Shown here in pieces: positions 1-6,071 of a DNA stretch of 17,765 nt. Made by a program: the position numbers and the translations under genes. This stretch comes from Legionellaceae bacterium. Lineage in GTDB: Bacteria; Pseudomonadota; Gammaproteobacteria; Legionellales; Legionellaceae. The notes below the pieces were generated by a model. That model was given only the letters and a program-made list of their open reading frames with translations, made no database searches and was not told where the DNA came from. The number at the start of each line of letters is the position of its first letter. The first letter of the stretch is position 1. The stretch is taken from contig CANNJG010000020.1 in the NCBI GenBank assembly GCA_947504795.1, positions 1 through 17,765 on the forward strand. The letters run 5' to 3'.

Positions 1-43
1 AATCCTTTCACATGGGATGGCTCTAAATATCAGGGTAGATCAA

Positions 44-72
44 TTGACAGCAGTTCACAAAAATCATAAAAA
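44..72 (+). promoter_or_regulatory. Candidate sigma-70 promoter with a perfect -35 box
   Basis: TTGACA at 44-49 matches the -35 consensus exactly. Seventeen bases later the sequence reads TAAAAA (67-72), which matches 4 of 6 positions of a -10 box. The pair could drive the locus. The -10 is weak and A-runs are common here, so this is only a candidate. Confidence 0.35.
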
Positions 73-73
73 A

Positions 74-102
74 TGTATCCAATTGGGGGGGGGCGCTATA
101 AT
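74..102 (+). promoter_or_regulatory. Candidate promoter with a nine-G spacer tract
   Basis: A perfect TATAAT lies at 97-102. Directly before it are CGC and a run of nine G (85-93). TGTATC at 74-79 lies 17 bases upstream of the TATAAT and is the best, though weak, -35 candidate. A homopolymer between -35 and -10 changes spacer length when it slips, as known for porA of Neisseria meningitidis. The same arrangement recurs at 17275-17306. Confidence 0.4.
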
Positions 103-295
103 TCCCAATGAATGATGCTGAAATGACGACAGGTTGAATCGAGGTGGGTCAATACTGGTACAGTTATAGTAATAATATACAATAAGTTAGAAGATGAATG
201 ACATCTAATCACGCTACTATACAATCTAAAACGCACGGGCAGCCAGACCTCCCTCAACGCACAGACAACATGTCGACTTGAGTGTTAGCAGATGA

Positions 296-314
296 ATAAT
301 CAATTGGTGATTAT
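296..314. repeat. Short inverted repeat before the gmd scar
   Basis: ATAATCA (296-302) and TGATTAT (308-314) form a perfect 7-bp inverted repeat with a 5-base centre, ending six bases before the old gmd start codon. It could be an operator half-site pair or chance in A+T-rich DNA. It has no following T-run, so it does not look like a terminator. Confidence 0.25.
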
Positions 315-320
315 CTATAA

Positions 321-368
321 ATGAGTAAAACGGCATTGGTTTGCGGGGTAACGGGTCAAGACGGGGCA
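321..368 (+). pseudogene. gmd: gmd 5' remnant (GDP-mannose 4,6-dehydratase)
   Basis: The ATG at 321 opens a frame that reads MSKTALVCGVTGQDGA, the conserved Gmd N-terminus, including the glycine-rich start of the NAD(P)-binding Rossmann fold (GVTGQDGA). The frame then becomes unrelated and stops at 375-377. Only about 16 codons of a gene normally near 340 codons remain, so no enzyme is made. Gmd converts GDP-mannose to GDP-4-keto-6-deoxymannose, the precursor of GDP-D-rhamnose and GDP-L-fucose. The fragment is fused directly to a manC tail. Identity rests on a short but highly characteristic motif. Confidence 0.75.
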
Positions 369-379
369 CCGTCTTGACC
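354..379. repeat. Perfect 11-bp inverted repeat at the gmd/manC join
   Basis: GGTCAAGACGG (354-364) and CCGTCTTGACC (369-379) are exact reverse complements separated by GGCA. The left arm encodes the GQDG motif of Gmd. The right arm encodes the 'RLD' just after the histidine in the manC tail. The centre is where homology changes from one gene to the other. The repeat could have promoted the deletion, or it could fold as a hairpin in the mRNA. It is not followed by a T-run. Confidence 0.75.
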
Positions 380-537
380 AACTCTGGCACCACGCCCTGC
401 GTGATGATGGAGTGCAGAGTGGTGGGTATGTCGGTGAAGACGACATTGTGCGATTTGAAGACGCCTATGGGCGCGTTAAAGAGGGCCTGAATTGTTTTTA
501 TCCCTTTGGCGACATCGCAGCCTGGTACTTGAGCTAA
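369..537 (+). pseudogene. manC: manC/wbpW 3' remnant (mannose-1-phosphate guanylyltransferase)
   Basis: The frame beginning at 370 includes VQSGGYVGEDDIVRFEDAYG, which is the conserved C-terminus of type II phosphomannose isomerase/GDP-mannose pyrophosphorylases (AlgA, ManC, WbpW). Upstream, the expected 'HRLDN-GTTP--MIEVQSG' segment is recoverable only by shifting frame twice: about one extra base after 378 and one lost base near 410-412. Everything 5' of the last ~40 codons is gone. The frame runs past the usual end and stops at 535-537, overlapping the start of wzm. The enzyme would have made GDP-mannose. In Pseudomonas aeruginosa the equivalent gene wbpW lies immediately before wzm, the same order as this scar. 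Confidence 0.75.
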
Positions 538-1277
538 CCAAACGAGAATTCTCCGGTAGATACCGGGGCTCCTTCGGTGGTATCGTCTGGTCGTTTGCCC
601 AACCCTTGTTTTTGCTCACGGTTTACACCATCGCATTTGGTGTCATTCTCAAAGCGCGCTGGGGTTTTTCGGGCAGCACGGCGGATTACGCACTCATGCT
701 GTTTGCAGGGTTGATCGTATTTAATGCGTTCTCTGAAGTGCTCAGCAAATCATCAACTTTGGTCACAGGCAATCCCAACTTCGTTAAAAAGGTTGTCTTT
801 CCTTTGGAGCTTTTACCCGTCATTGTGGTGGCCACGGCACTTATTCATGCCTTTATTGGCATTGCAGTCTGGGTCACGGGGTACACACTGCTTATCGGTG
901 CGCCCAAAGCAACGGTGATCTTATTTCCATTAATTTTAATTTGCTTTGTCCCGGTGTTGCTGGGGCTGGGGTGGTTGCTTTCATCCGTGGGTGTAGTCGT
1001 TAGGGACATCAGCCAACTCACCGGCATGCTTAACCACACATTGCTTTTCTTGACCCCCATTTTTTACAGCATTGAAGCAGCTCCCCCATTGCTACAAAAC
1101 TTGCTAATGATCAACCCGCTGACTTTTATCATCGAGCAGTTCCGCCTGATTTTGTTCTACGGGCAAATGCCTGCTCTCAAAGGGCTTGCCGTGTACTTTG
1201 TGCTGGCCTCGCTTTTTGCCGGGGTCTCGCTTGTTTTATTCAGGCGCCTGCGCCCCAGTTTTGCGGACATGGTGTAA
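492..1277 (+). CDS. wzm: Wzm-type polysaccharide ABC transporter permease
   Basis: This is the membrane half of an ABC-2 exporter that carries a finished lipid-linked polysaccharide across the inner membrane. The 261-residue length and the N-terminus are typical: an amphipathic start, then KREFSGRYRGSFGGIVWSFAQP near residues 17-38, then about six hydrophobic segments (roughly 35-55, 66-80, 104-131, 140-168, 177-195 and 231-250). The start is TTG at 492. An in-frame stop lies at 477-479, there is no ATG upstream, and GAGGG at 481-485 is a well-spaced ribosome binding site. Three bases separate its stop from the ATG of wzt, so the two are co-translated. Its 5' end overlaps the manC scar. An ABC exporter, with no Wzx or Wzy visible in the window, indicates the ABC-dependent assembly route. 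Confidence 0.93.
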   Translation: MFLSLWRHRSLVLELTKREFSGRYRGSFGGIVWSFAQPLFLLTVYTIAFGVILKARWGFSGSTADYALMLFAGLIVFNAFSEVLSKSSTLVTGNPNFVKKVVFPLELLPVIVVATALIHAFIGIAVWVTGYTLLIGAPKATVILFPLILICFVPVLLGLGWLLSSVGVVVRDISQLTGMLNHTLLFLTPIFYSIEAAPPLLQNLLMINPLTFIIEQFRLILFYGQMPALKGLAVYFVLASLFAGVSLVLFRRLRPSFADMV

Positions 1278-1280
1278 GCA

Positions 1281-2588
1281 ATGACTGATCTCGCTATTTC
1301 TGTCCGAAACGTCAGCAAATGCTACCGCGTGTTTGATGATCAGCGGTCCAGGTTGCTGCACGCCGTTTGGTCTAAGCGTACAAAGGGTATGCAAGAAATT
1401 TGGGCGCTGAAAGACATCAACTTTGAGATCAAACGTGGCGAGGCGGTTGCCATCATTGGCCGCAACGGGGGCGGTAAAAGTACCCTGCTGGAGATATTGA
1501 CTGGCACATTGATCCCGACAACAGGTAGCGTGAAAGTTAATGGCAGAGTGTGTGCCTTGTTAGAACTGGGCAGCGGGTTCAACCCGGAATACTCCGGTAG
1601 AGATAATGTCATTTTGAACGGCTTACTATTAGGTCTAAGCAAAGACAGTATGTTGAGCCGGTTTAGCGAAATTGAAGCGTTTGCTGAGATTGGTGCCGCT
1701 ATAGACCGCCCGGTAAAAACCTACTCCAGCGGCATGATGATGCGCCTAGCATTTGCTGTGCAGGTGCTGTGTGACCCGGACATACTCATCATTGATGAGG
1801 CGCTGAGCGTAGGGGACTTTTTCTTTCAGCAGAAATGCATGAGTTATATACGTGGGTTGTGTGCCAAAGGCGTTACGTTATTGTTTGTTTCGCATGACGT
1901 AGGTGTGGTAAGGGATTTGTGTAGCCGTGCCGTGTATCTTCAGAGCGGGTGCCTCGCTTTTAATGGCGAAGTGAACACTGCGATCCAGTTCTACCTGACA
2001 GATAAGCAGTCAGAGGGGAGTCAGGCAATAGCAATTCCAACGTGCAGGGCACAACTAACTTCACCTATTGCCGTTGACGCGGCTCCGTGGGGGAATGCCG
2101 CCATTTGGCAGCGGGGGGCCATTGGAGACAAGGCGACACAAATATTGGCTATTGTTGTCGAGGAAATCTCAGGTAATAGCACCCAAGTTGTGCGCATCGG
2201 GGAAACGCTTCGCTTTGTAGTGTGGTACCAAGCTGACGAAACCGCCCCAGTGCATGTCAGTGTGTCCCTAAAAAATCGATATGACCAAATGGTGAATTGC
2301 ACCAGTTCATACGCCTTAGGCATATTGATGCCATCGAGTACTGCCCATGACGTTGCCGTCTTTGCCATTGAACTTGGAATGAGCCTTGAGGCTGGTCAAT
2401 ACTCGATGATGGTTAATTTAGGTCTGATTGGAGATAAGCCAAATCAGGGAGTTTCATTGGACGAAACTACTTGGCTTGGGCCGTTAACGATCAGTTGGGA
2501 TTACTCGACAGACGCGGCTCCATTTCTGGGGTTGTTTGGTGTAGCAGCCCATGCGGTATCCCCTATTCTTCATAAGGGGGGTGTGTAG
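1281..2588 (+). CDS. wzt: Wzt-type polysaccharide ABC transporter ATPase with C-terminal binding domain
   Basis: This is the ATPase partner of Wzm. Residues 1-235 form the nucleotide-binding domain: Walker A GRNGGGKST (60-68), a signature region YSSGMMMRLAFA (148-159), Walker B DILIIDE (167-173) and H-loop His205. The region from about 240 to 435 is an extra C-terminal domain of the kind that forms a beta-sandwich in E. coli O8/O9a Wzt. There it binds the modified non-reducing end of the O-chain before export. That suggests the polymer exported here carries a terminal modification, and the adjacent gene has a methyltransferase-like domain. The ATG at 1281 lies three bases after the wzm stop. 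The stop codon shares one base with the GTG of the next gene, so wzm, wzt and the fusion form one transcription unit. A six-G run near the 3' end (2576-2581) also serves as the next gene's ribosome binding site. Confidence 0.93.
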   Translation: MTDLAISVRNVSKCYRVFDDQRSRLLHAVWSKRTKGMQEIWALKDINFEIKRGEAVAIIGRNGGGKSTLLEILTGTLIPTTGSVKVNGRVCALLELGSGFNPEYSGRDNVILNGLLLGLSKDSMLSRFSEIEAFAEIGAAIDRPVKTYSSGMMMRLAFAVQVLCDPDILIIDEALSVGDFFFQQKCMSYIRGLCAKGVTLLFVSHDVGVVRDLCSRAVYLQSGCLAFNGEVNTAIQFYLTDKQSEGSQAIAIPTCRAQLTSPIAVDAAPWGNAAIWQRGAIGDKATQILAIVVEEISGNSTQVVRIGETLRFVVWYQADETAPVHVSVSLKNRYDQMVNCTSSYALGILMPSSTAHDVAVFAIELGMSLEAGQYSMMVNLGLIGDKPNQGVSLDETTWLGPLTISWDYSTDAAPFLGLFGVAAHAVSPILHKGGV

Positions 2589-4282
2589 TGGGCGCAGTTA
2601 GTTTTTCTCTGGATAAACGTTTGGTGGATGCATTGAAATCGGCGCTGCCGCTAAATGTACTTGTTGAAACCGGCACTTTTAAGGGCGATACCGTTTTTTC
2701 ATTGGAGTCTTGCTTCAATAAGGTGGTCTCCATAGAACTATCGGAAGCACTATGGGCGGATGCTGCCCAACGTTTTGCAGACTATTCGCATGTGCGAATT
2801 CTTCAAGGCAATTCCGAAGACAAGTTGCGTGGGCTTCGAAAGGAATTACAGGATCAAGGGGTCTTATATTGGCTTGATGCGCATTGGTGCGCAGCCACGG
2901 ATACAGCCGGTGAGCGTTCGCAGTGCCCGTTACTCGAAGAGTTACAAGCAATCGGCAAATTGAACAGCGAATCCGTGGTGCTGATCGATGATGCACGGCT
3001 ATTCCTTGCCCCGCCGCTTGCACCACACGAAATATCTCAATGGACAAGCTTTCACACCCTTGTTTCGTGCCTTCTGTCAATGAGTACCGAGCATGAACTG
3101 ATGGTCGTCAATGACGTGATTGCATTTTTCCCAAAGCATGCCAATGCTGTAATGAAATCTTACGCACAGTCTTGCGGCACGGATTGGTTAGTAGCTGCAA
3201 ATTGCTTAAAAGAAAACGGCAGCTTTATGCAACAACTGGAAGATAAAGAAGCTGTCATCAAGGAAAAAGACCGAGCCATATTAGAGAAAGAGCTGGCCAT
3301 CAATGAATTATCCAAAATACTGGACATTTACAGAGCTATTTTTTCGATTCCCATCCTTGGCGTCATGTTGCGACTCGCCAAAAGAATGGCGATCATTTTT
3401 CGACCCCGACTCGGCAGACTTAACCAATATCCGGCACAGCCACTTGTGCTTGATAAATCAAGTACAAAATTCGACGCACTTACTCCACCTACACTAAAAA
3501 TCTCAATCATTACCCCTTCGTATCAGCAAGGAAGTTACATCGAGCGCACCATCCAAAGCGTTCTCGATCAGTCCTACCCAAACCTGCAATATTTCGTTCA
3601 GGATGGCGGGTCGAGAGACAGCACCGTAGGGGTGTTGAAACGATACGAAGACAAACTCTCCGGCTGGACATCGGAAAAAGACTCGGGCCAATCCCAGGCG
3701 ATCAACCTCGGATTTGCCCATACCGATGGCGAGATCATGGCCTGGCTCAACTCCGATGACCTGCTCTTGCCGGGTGCACTGACCACCGTTGCCGACTACT
3801 TTAACCGTCACCCGAAAGTCGATGTGGTGTACGGCAATCGGATCATTATTGATGAGAACGACCTGCAAATAGGGCGCTGGATATTGCCCGGACATGACAG
3901 CAAGGTATTGTCGTGGGTGGACTTTGTGCCGCAGGAAACCCTATTCTGGCGACGGCGTATCTGGGACAAGGTGGGCGGTCAGATTGAAGAATCCTTCCGC
4001 TTTGCCATGGATTGGGATTTATTGGTGCGATTCCGTGATGCTGGCGCAAAGTTTGCTCATATTCCGCGATTTTTAGGGGCTTTTCGGATACATAGAAACC
4101 AGAAAACCTCTGCAGTGATTAATGATATAGGCCATCAAGAGATGAATAGGATACGAGAACGTTTGCATGGGAAGCTGCCCAGCAAGAAAAAAATTCGAGC
4201 GGCAATATTGCCGTTTTTAATTAGGCATGTGGTGATTGACAAAATTTACGGGATTAAAGCCAAAATGGGTATCAAGCCATGA
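2588..4282 (+). CDS. Methyltransferase-like / coiled-coil / GT2 glycosyltransferase fusion
   Basis: This is a 564-residue multidomain cytoplasmic enzyme. Residues ~1-205 resemble a class I SAM-dependent methyltransferase, with VLVETGTFKGDT (24-35) in place of the usual glycine loop, VVSIELSE (46-53), YWLDAHW (94-100) and VVLIDDA (130-136). Residues ~212-247 are rich in charged heptads (EDKEAVIKEKDRAILEKELAINEL) and look like a short coiled coil, followed by a hydrophobic/basic stretch (251-275) that may sit on the membrane. Residues ~303-520 are a GT2 domain: SIITPSYQQGSYIERTIQSV, DGGSRDST (339-346), the nucleotide-sugar/metal motif NSDD (388-391), then PQETLFWRR and AMDWDLL. The start is GTG at 2588, overlapping the wzt stop by one base, with AAGGGGGG as ribosome binding site. 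The order MT, coiled coil, transferase recalls E. coli WbdD and its chain-length ruler, but the WbdD kinase domain is absent. The methyltransferase activity is inferred. Confidence 0.85.
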   Translation: MGAVSFSLDKRLVDALKSALPLNVLVETGTFKGDTVFSLESCFNKVVSIELSEALWADAAQRFADYSHVRILQGNSEDKLRGLRKELQDQGVLYWLDAHWCAATDTAGERSQCPLLEELQAIGKLNSESVVLIDDARLFLAPPLAPHEISQWTSFHTLVSCLLSMSTEHELMVVNDVIAFFPKHANAVMKSYAQSCGTDWLVAANCLKENGSFMQQLEDKEAVIKEKDRAILEKELAINELSKILDIYRAIFSIPILGVMLRLAKRMAIIFRPRLGRLNQYPAQPLVLDKSSTKFDALTPPTLKISIITPSYQQGSYIERTIQSVLDQSYPNLQYFVQDGGSRDSTVGVLKRYEDKLSGWTSEKDSGQSQAINLGFAHTDGEIMAWLNSDDLLLPGALTTVADYFNRHPKVDVVYGNRIIIDENDLQIGRWILPGHDSKVLSWVDFVPQETLFWRRRIWDKVGGQIEESFRFAMDWDLLVRFRDAGAKFAHIPRFLGAFRIHRNQKTSAVINDIGHQEMNRIRERLHGKLPSKKKIRAAILPFLIRHVVIDKIYGIKAKMGIKP

Positions 4283-4647
4283 CAAGGTTATTGATATGTG
4301 TCGCAATGGCCGCAGTTCTGTTTTTGTCAGGCTGCTGGTCACAAGATGTGGGGCGCAGTTACTATCCGTCAGGAAAGATAATGACCGAAGCGACGATCAG
4401 AAACGGCTTACTCGACGGCCCTTCAGTAATGTATTTTGAGAGCGGCGCCAAGAAGAGTGAGGCAAATTACAGGGCCGGTTTGCTGGATGGGAAATCAATG
4501 GAATATTTTGAAAATGGCAACCAGAAGGCGCAGGCAGACTATAAAAATGGACTACTTTCGGGGAGAAGTGCAACTTGGGATGCCAATGGTACCGAGTTGA
4601 AAAGTGTCGAATTTGTCGATGGCCATCTCAATATTCCCGGAAGTTAA
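4279..4647 (+). CDS. Small lipoprotein with MORN_2-type repeats
   Basis: This 122-residue protein has a lipoprotein signal peptide: a positive start, a hydrophobic core and lipobox LSGC with Cys19 as the likely lipidated residue. Position +2 is Trp, not Asp, so outer-membrane sorting is possible. The mature part is four copies of a 24-residue unit, with glycines of the (S/N)G turn at 32, 56, 80 and 104 and the pattern Y-F-E-x-G...A-x-Y-x-x-G-L-L-x-G. This is the MORN_2/YwqK type of repeat. YwqK-type proteins are often labelled as antitoxins, but no toxin gene is adjacent. The ATGA overlap with the upstream fusion gene (4279-4282) indicates translational coupling, so it belongs to the export operon. 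Function is unknown. A periplasmic or outer-membrane partner of the polymer is a guess from context. Confidence 0.85.
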   Translation: MTRLLICVAMAAVLFLSGCWSQDVGRSYYPSGKIMTEATIRNGLLDGPSVMYFESGAKKSEANYRAGLLDGKSMEYFENGNQKAQADYKNGLLSGRSATWDANGTELKSVEFVDGHLNIPGS

Positions 4648-4718
4648 ATGCGAGTTTCCAGTGAGAAATCCCACCCTACTTGATGAGTTTACCCGCTTAT
4701 TTGCAACGAGTTTAATTT

Positions 4719-5438
4719 ATGAAACTATCTTTAATCATCCCATGCTACAACGAGAGCACACATATTACGGAGTCCGTAAAGGAGTTGCTGTTTTGCTTGA
4801 GAAATGCAACGTTCGAGTTCGAAATTTTATTTATCGACGATGGTTCGTCTGATGATACGCGAGATAAGTTAACTTCTATTAGAGGTGTTGATAATAGAAT
4901 TCGAGTGATATTTAATGACTATAATTTAGGGCGTGGTTCAACCGTTGCAAAAGGTTTCAGATTAAGTGCAGCCAATGTGGTTGGTTTTGTGGACATAGAT
5001 TTGAGCACGCAAGCGATTTATATTCCTTACCTGACACAGTTAATATTGGATGATATTGCGGATGTAGCAACATGCAATCGTTCTTACAAGATACAGCTGT
5101 CTGTTTTTCATAAGATATTCGTTAGATATGCCCTTTCATATGGCTACCGATATTTTTCTCGCTGGTATTTAGGGCATGGTCTTCGAGATACAGAAACAGG
5201 GTTTAAATTCTTTAGGCGCGAAGCAATTATCCCATTGCTTGATCAGGTAGAAGATACACATTGGTTTTGGGATACGGAAATTATGGTTTTGGCCAAAAAT
5301 TCGTGCCTAAGAATTAATGAGGTTGATTCTATTTTTATTAGGCGTCCTCAAAAACCATCTACTGTGAAAATTGCTAGGGATGTATTCTGTTACCTGCATA
5401 ATATTTTTAAATTTAAGCGGCGAATGTATAGGAGGTGA
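4719..5438 (+). CDS. GT2 glycosyltransferase, polyprenyl-phosphate mannosyltransferase (DPM1)-like
   Basis: This 239-residue GT2 enzyme belongs to the dolichyl/polyprenyl-phosphate sugar synthase branch, which transfers a sugar from a nucleotide donor to undecaprenyl phosphate on the inner face of the membrane. It shows SLIIPCYNES (4-13), IDDGSSDDT (39-47), NLGRGSTVAKGF (69-80), DIDLS (92-96) as the metal-binding DxD motif, and the branch-specific RDTETGFKFFRREA (156-169). There is no C-terminal membrane domain. Its lipid-linked product could feed the GT-C-like protein at 8152. The ribosome binding site is weak. The TGA at 5436-5438 lies exactly at the left edge of an IS30 remnant, so the C-terminus may have been slightly altered by that insertion. 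Codon and base use are more A+T-rich than in wzm-wzt. Confidence 0.88.
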   Translation: MKLSLIIPCYNESTHITESVKELLFCLRNATFEFEILFIDDGSSDDTRDKLTSIRGVDNRIRVIFNDYNLGRGSTVAKGFRLSAANVVGFVDIDLSTQAIYIPYLTQLILDDIADVATCNRSYKIQLSVFHKIFVRYALSYGYRYFSRWYLGHGLRDTETGFKFFRREAIIPLLDQVEDTHWFWDTEIMVLAKNSCLRINEVDSIFIRRPQKPSTVKIARDVFCYLHNIFKFKRRMYRR

Positions 5439-5458
5439 ATTCAGGAATGAAGTGCAAT
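5437..5458 (+). repeat. Left inverted repeat of the IS30 remnant
   Basis: The 20 bases from 5439 match 7193-7212 at 15 positions by eye, with ATTCA and TGAAGTGCAA intact. It begins at the stop codon of the preceding gene. Confidence 0.65.
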
Positions 5459-5533
5459 TTTGAGTAACGCAGGTCATGTGGCCGAGATGCGTTAGTATCT
5501 ATGCCCTTTGACCGATCAGTTGAAATTGCAGAA

Positions 5534-6056
5534 ATGCACTACACACATCTCATCCGAGAAGAGTGATACCAGATTTACGCCTTGAAGAAGGCGGGACATA
5601 AATCACGCGAGATAGCCAATGTGTTGGAACGATGTGAATTAACCATCAGCAGGAAGTTGGCCCGCAATCAAGGCTGGCGTAGTTATCACTCGAGGTGGGT
5701 ACATTGTATGGCGGTAGATTGACGCGCTATGAACGCCAGAATGATCAATGATTCGACATGGTGTTCGCGCAAGAGAAACATTTGCTGCAATGAAGTCCTG
5801 AGCAAATCAGTGGACACGCTAACATCAGTCCGGAGGCGGTATATTAGCGCATCCCTGCTTATTCTGGGAGCGCGAAACGATCGAGAGCACAAACGGATTA
5901 ATAAAGCAGTATTTCCCAAAAAACCGGGACTTTACCACCATTACGCAACAGGAGATCGACACGGCGATGGAGCGATTGAACAACCGAACAAGAAAACGGC
6001 TTGGATGCAAAATACCCAATCAGGTATCCTTCAAGCCTTCAGGCGTTGCATTTTAA
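5534..6056 (+). pseudogene. IS30-family transposase, frameshifted and internally deleted
   Basis: The ATG at 5534 opens MHYTHLIREE, then a TGA at 5564-5566 (where the family has Arg), then YQIYALKKAGHKSREIANVL and ERCELTISRKLARNQGWRSY. This is the IS30 N-terminal helix-turn-helix. A trace of the middle, ISPEAVY, is readable near 5824-5845. In another frame, 5865-6056 gives WERETIESTNGLIKQYFP, then KNRDFTTITQQEIDTAMERL, then NNRTRKRLGCKIPNQVSFKP and a TAA at 6054. This is the conserved C-terminal part of the DDE domain with its final glutamate region (ESTNG). The catalytic middle, including the first two acidic residues, is missing. It cannot encode an active transposase. Confidence 0.85.
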
Positions 6057-6067
6057 ACTTGAATCCG
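6045..6067 (-). repeat. Right inverted repeat of the IS30 remnant
   Basis: Read on the minus strand, these 23 bases match 7190-7212 at 20 positions by eye, differing at three. The IS edge is within about five bases of the start of the next gene, so its CGCGGGA (6065-6071) probably contributes that gene's ribosome binding site. Confidence 0.75.
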
Positions 6068-6071
6068 CGGG

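Larger units (their letters stand above)
1..320. other. Non-coding leader region of the locus
   Basis: This A+T-rich stretch has no open reading frame I would defend on either strand. It holds a perfect TTGACA box at 44-49, a nine-G run at 85-93 followed by TATAAT at 97-102, and a small inverted repeat at 296-314, each listed separately. Downstream genes all read rightward, so this is the likely transcription start region for the decayed gmd/manC scar and for wzm-wzt. I looked for a JUMPstart/ops element and did not see one. Confidence 0.6.
5437..6070 (+). mobile_element. Decayed IS30-family insertion sequence
   Basis: The element is bounded by degenerate inverted repeats. The left end (5437-5458) and the reverse complement of the right end (6045-6067) both match the pattern seen intact at 7190-7212 (ATTCAA-TT-GAAGTGCAAC). 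Between them lies a broken transposase reading rightward. At about 630 bp it is shorter than a full IS30 element (about 1.0-1.2 kb), so internal sequence has been lost. It separates the DPM1-like gene from the GT4 gene at 6072 and forms a direct-orientation pair with the remnant at 7187-7349. Confidence 0.85.

Noticed and set aside
845..1060. Minus-strand open frame across wzm
   Set aside because: It is the antisense shadow of a well-supported membrane protein gene, with no ribosome binding site or recognisable protein features.
4279..4647. MORN-repeat protein as half of a toxin-antitoxin pair
   Set aside because: YwqK-type proteins are often labelled antitoxins, but no toxin-like gene is adjacent and this one has a lipoprotein signal.
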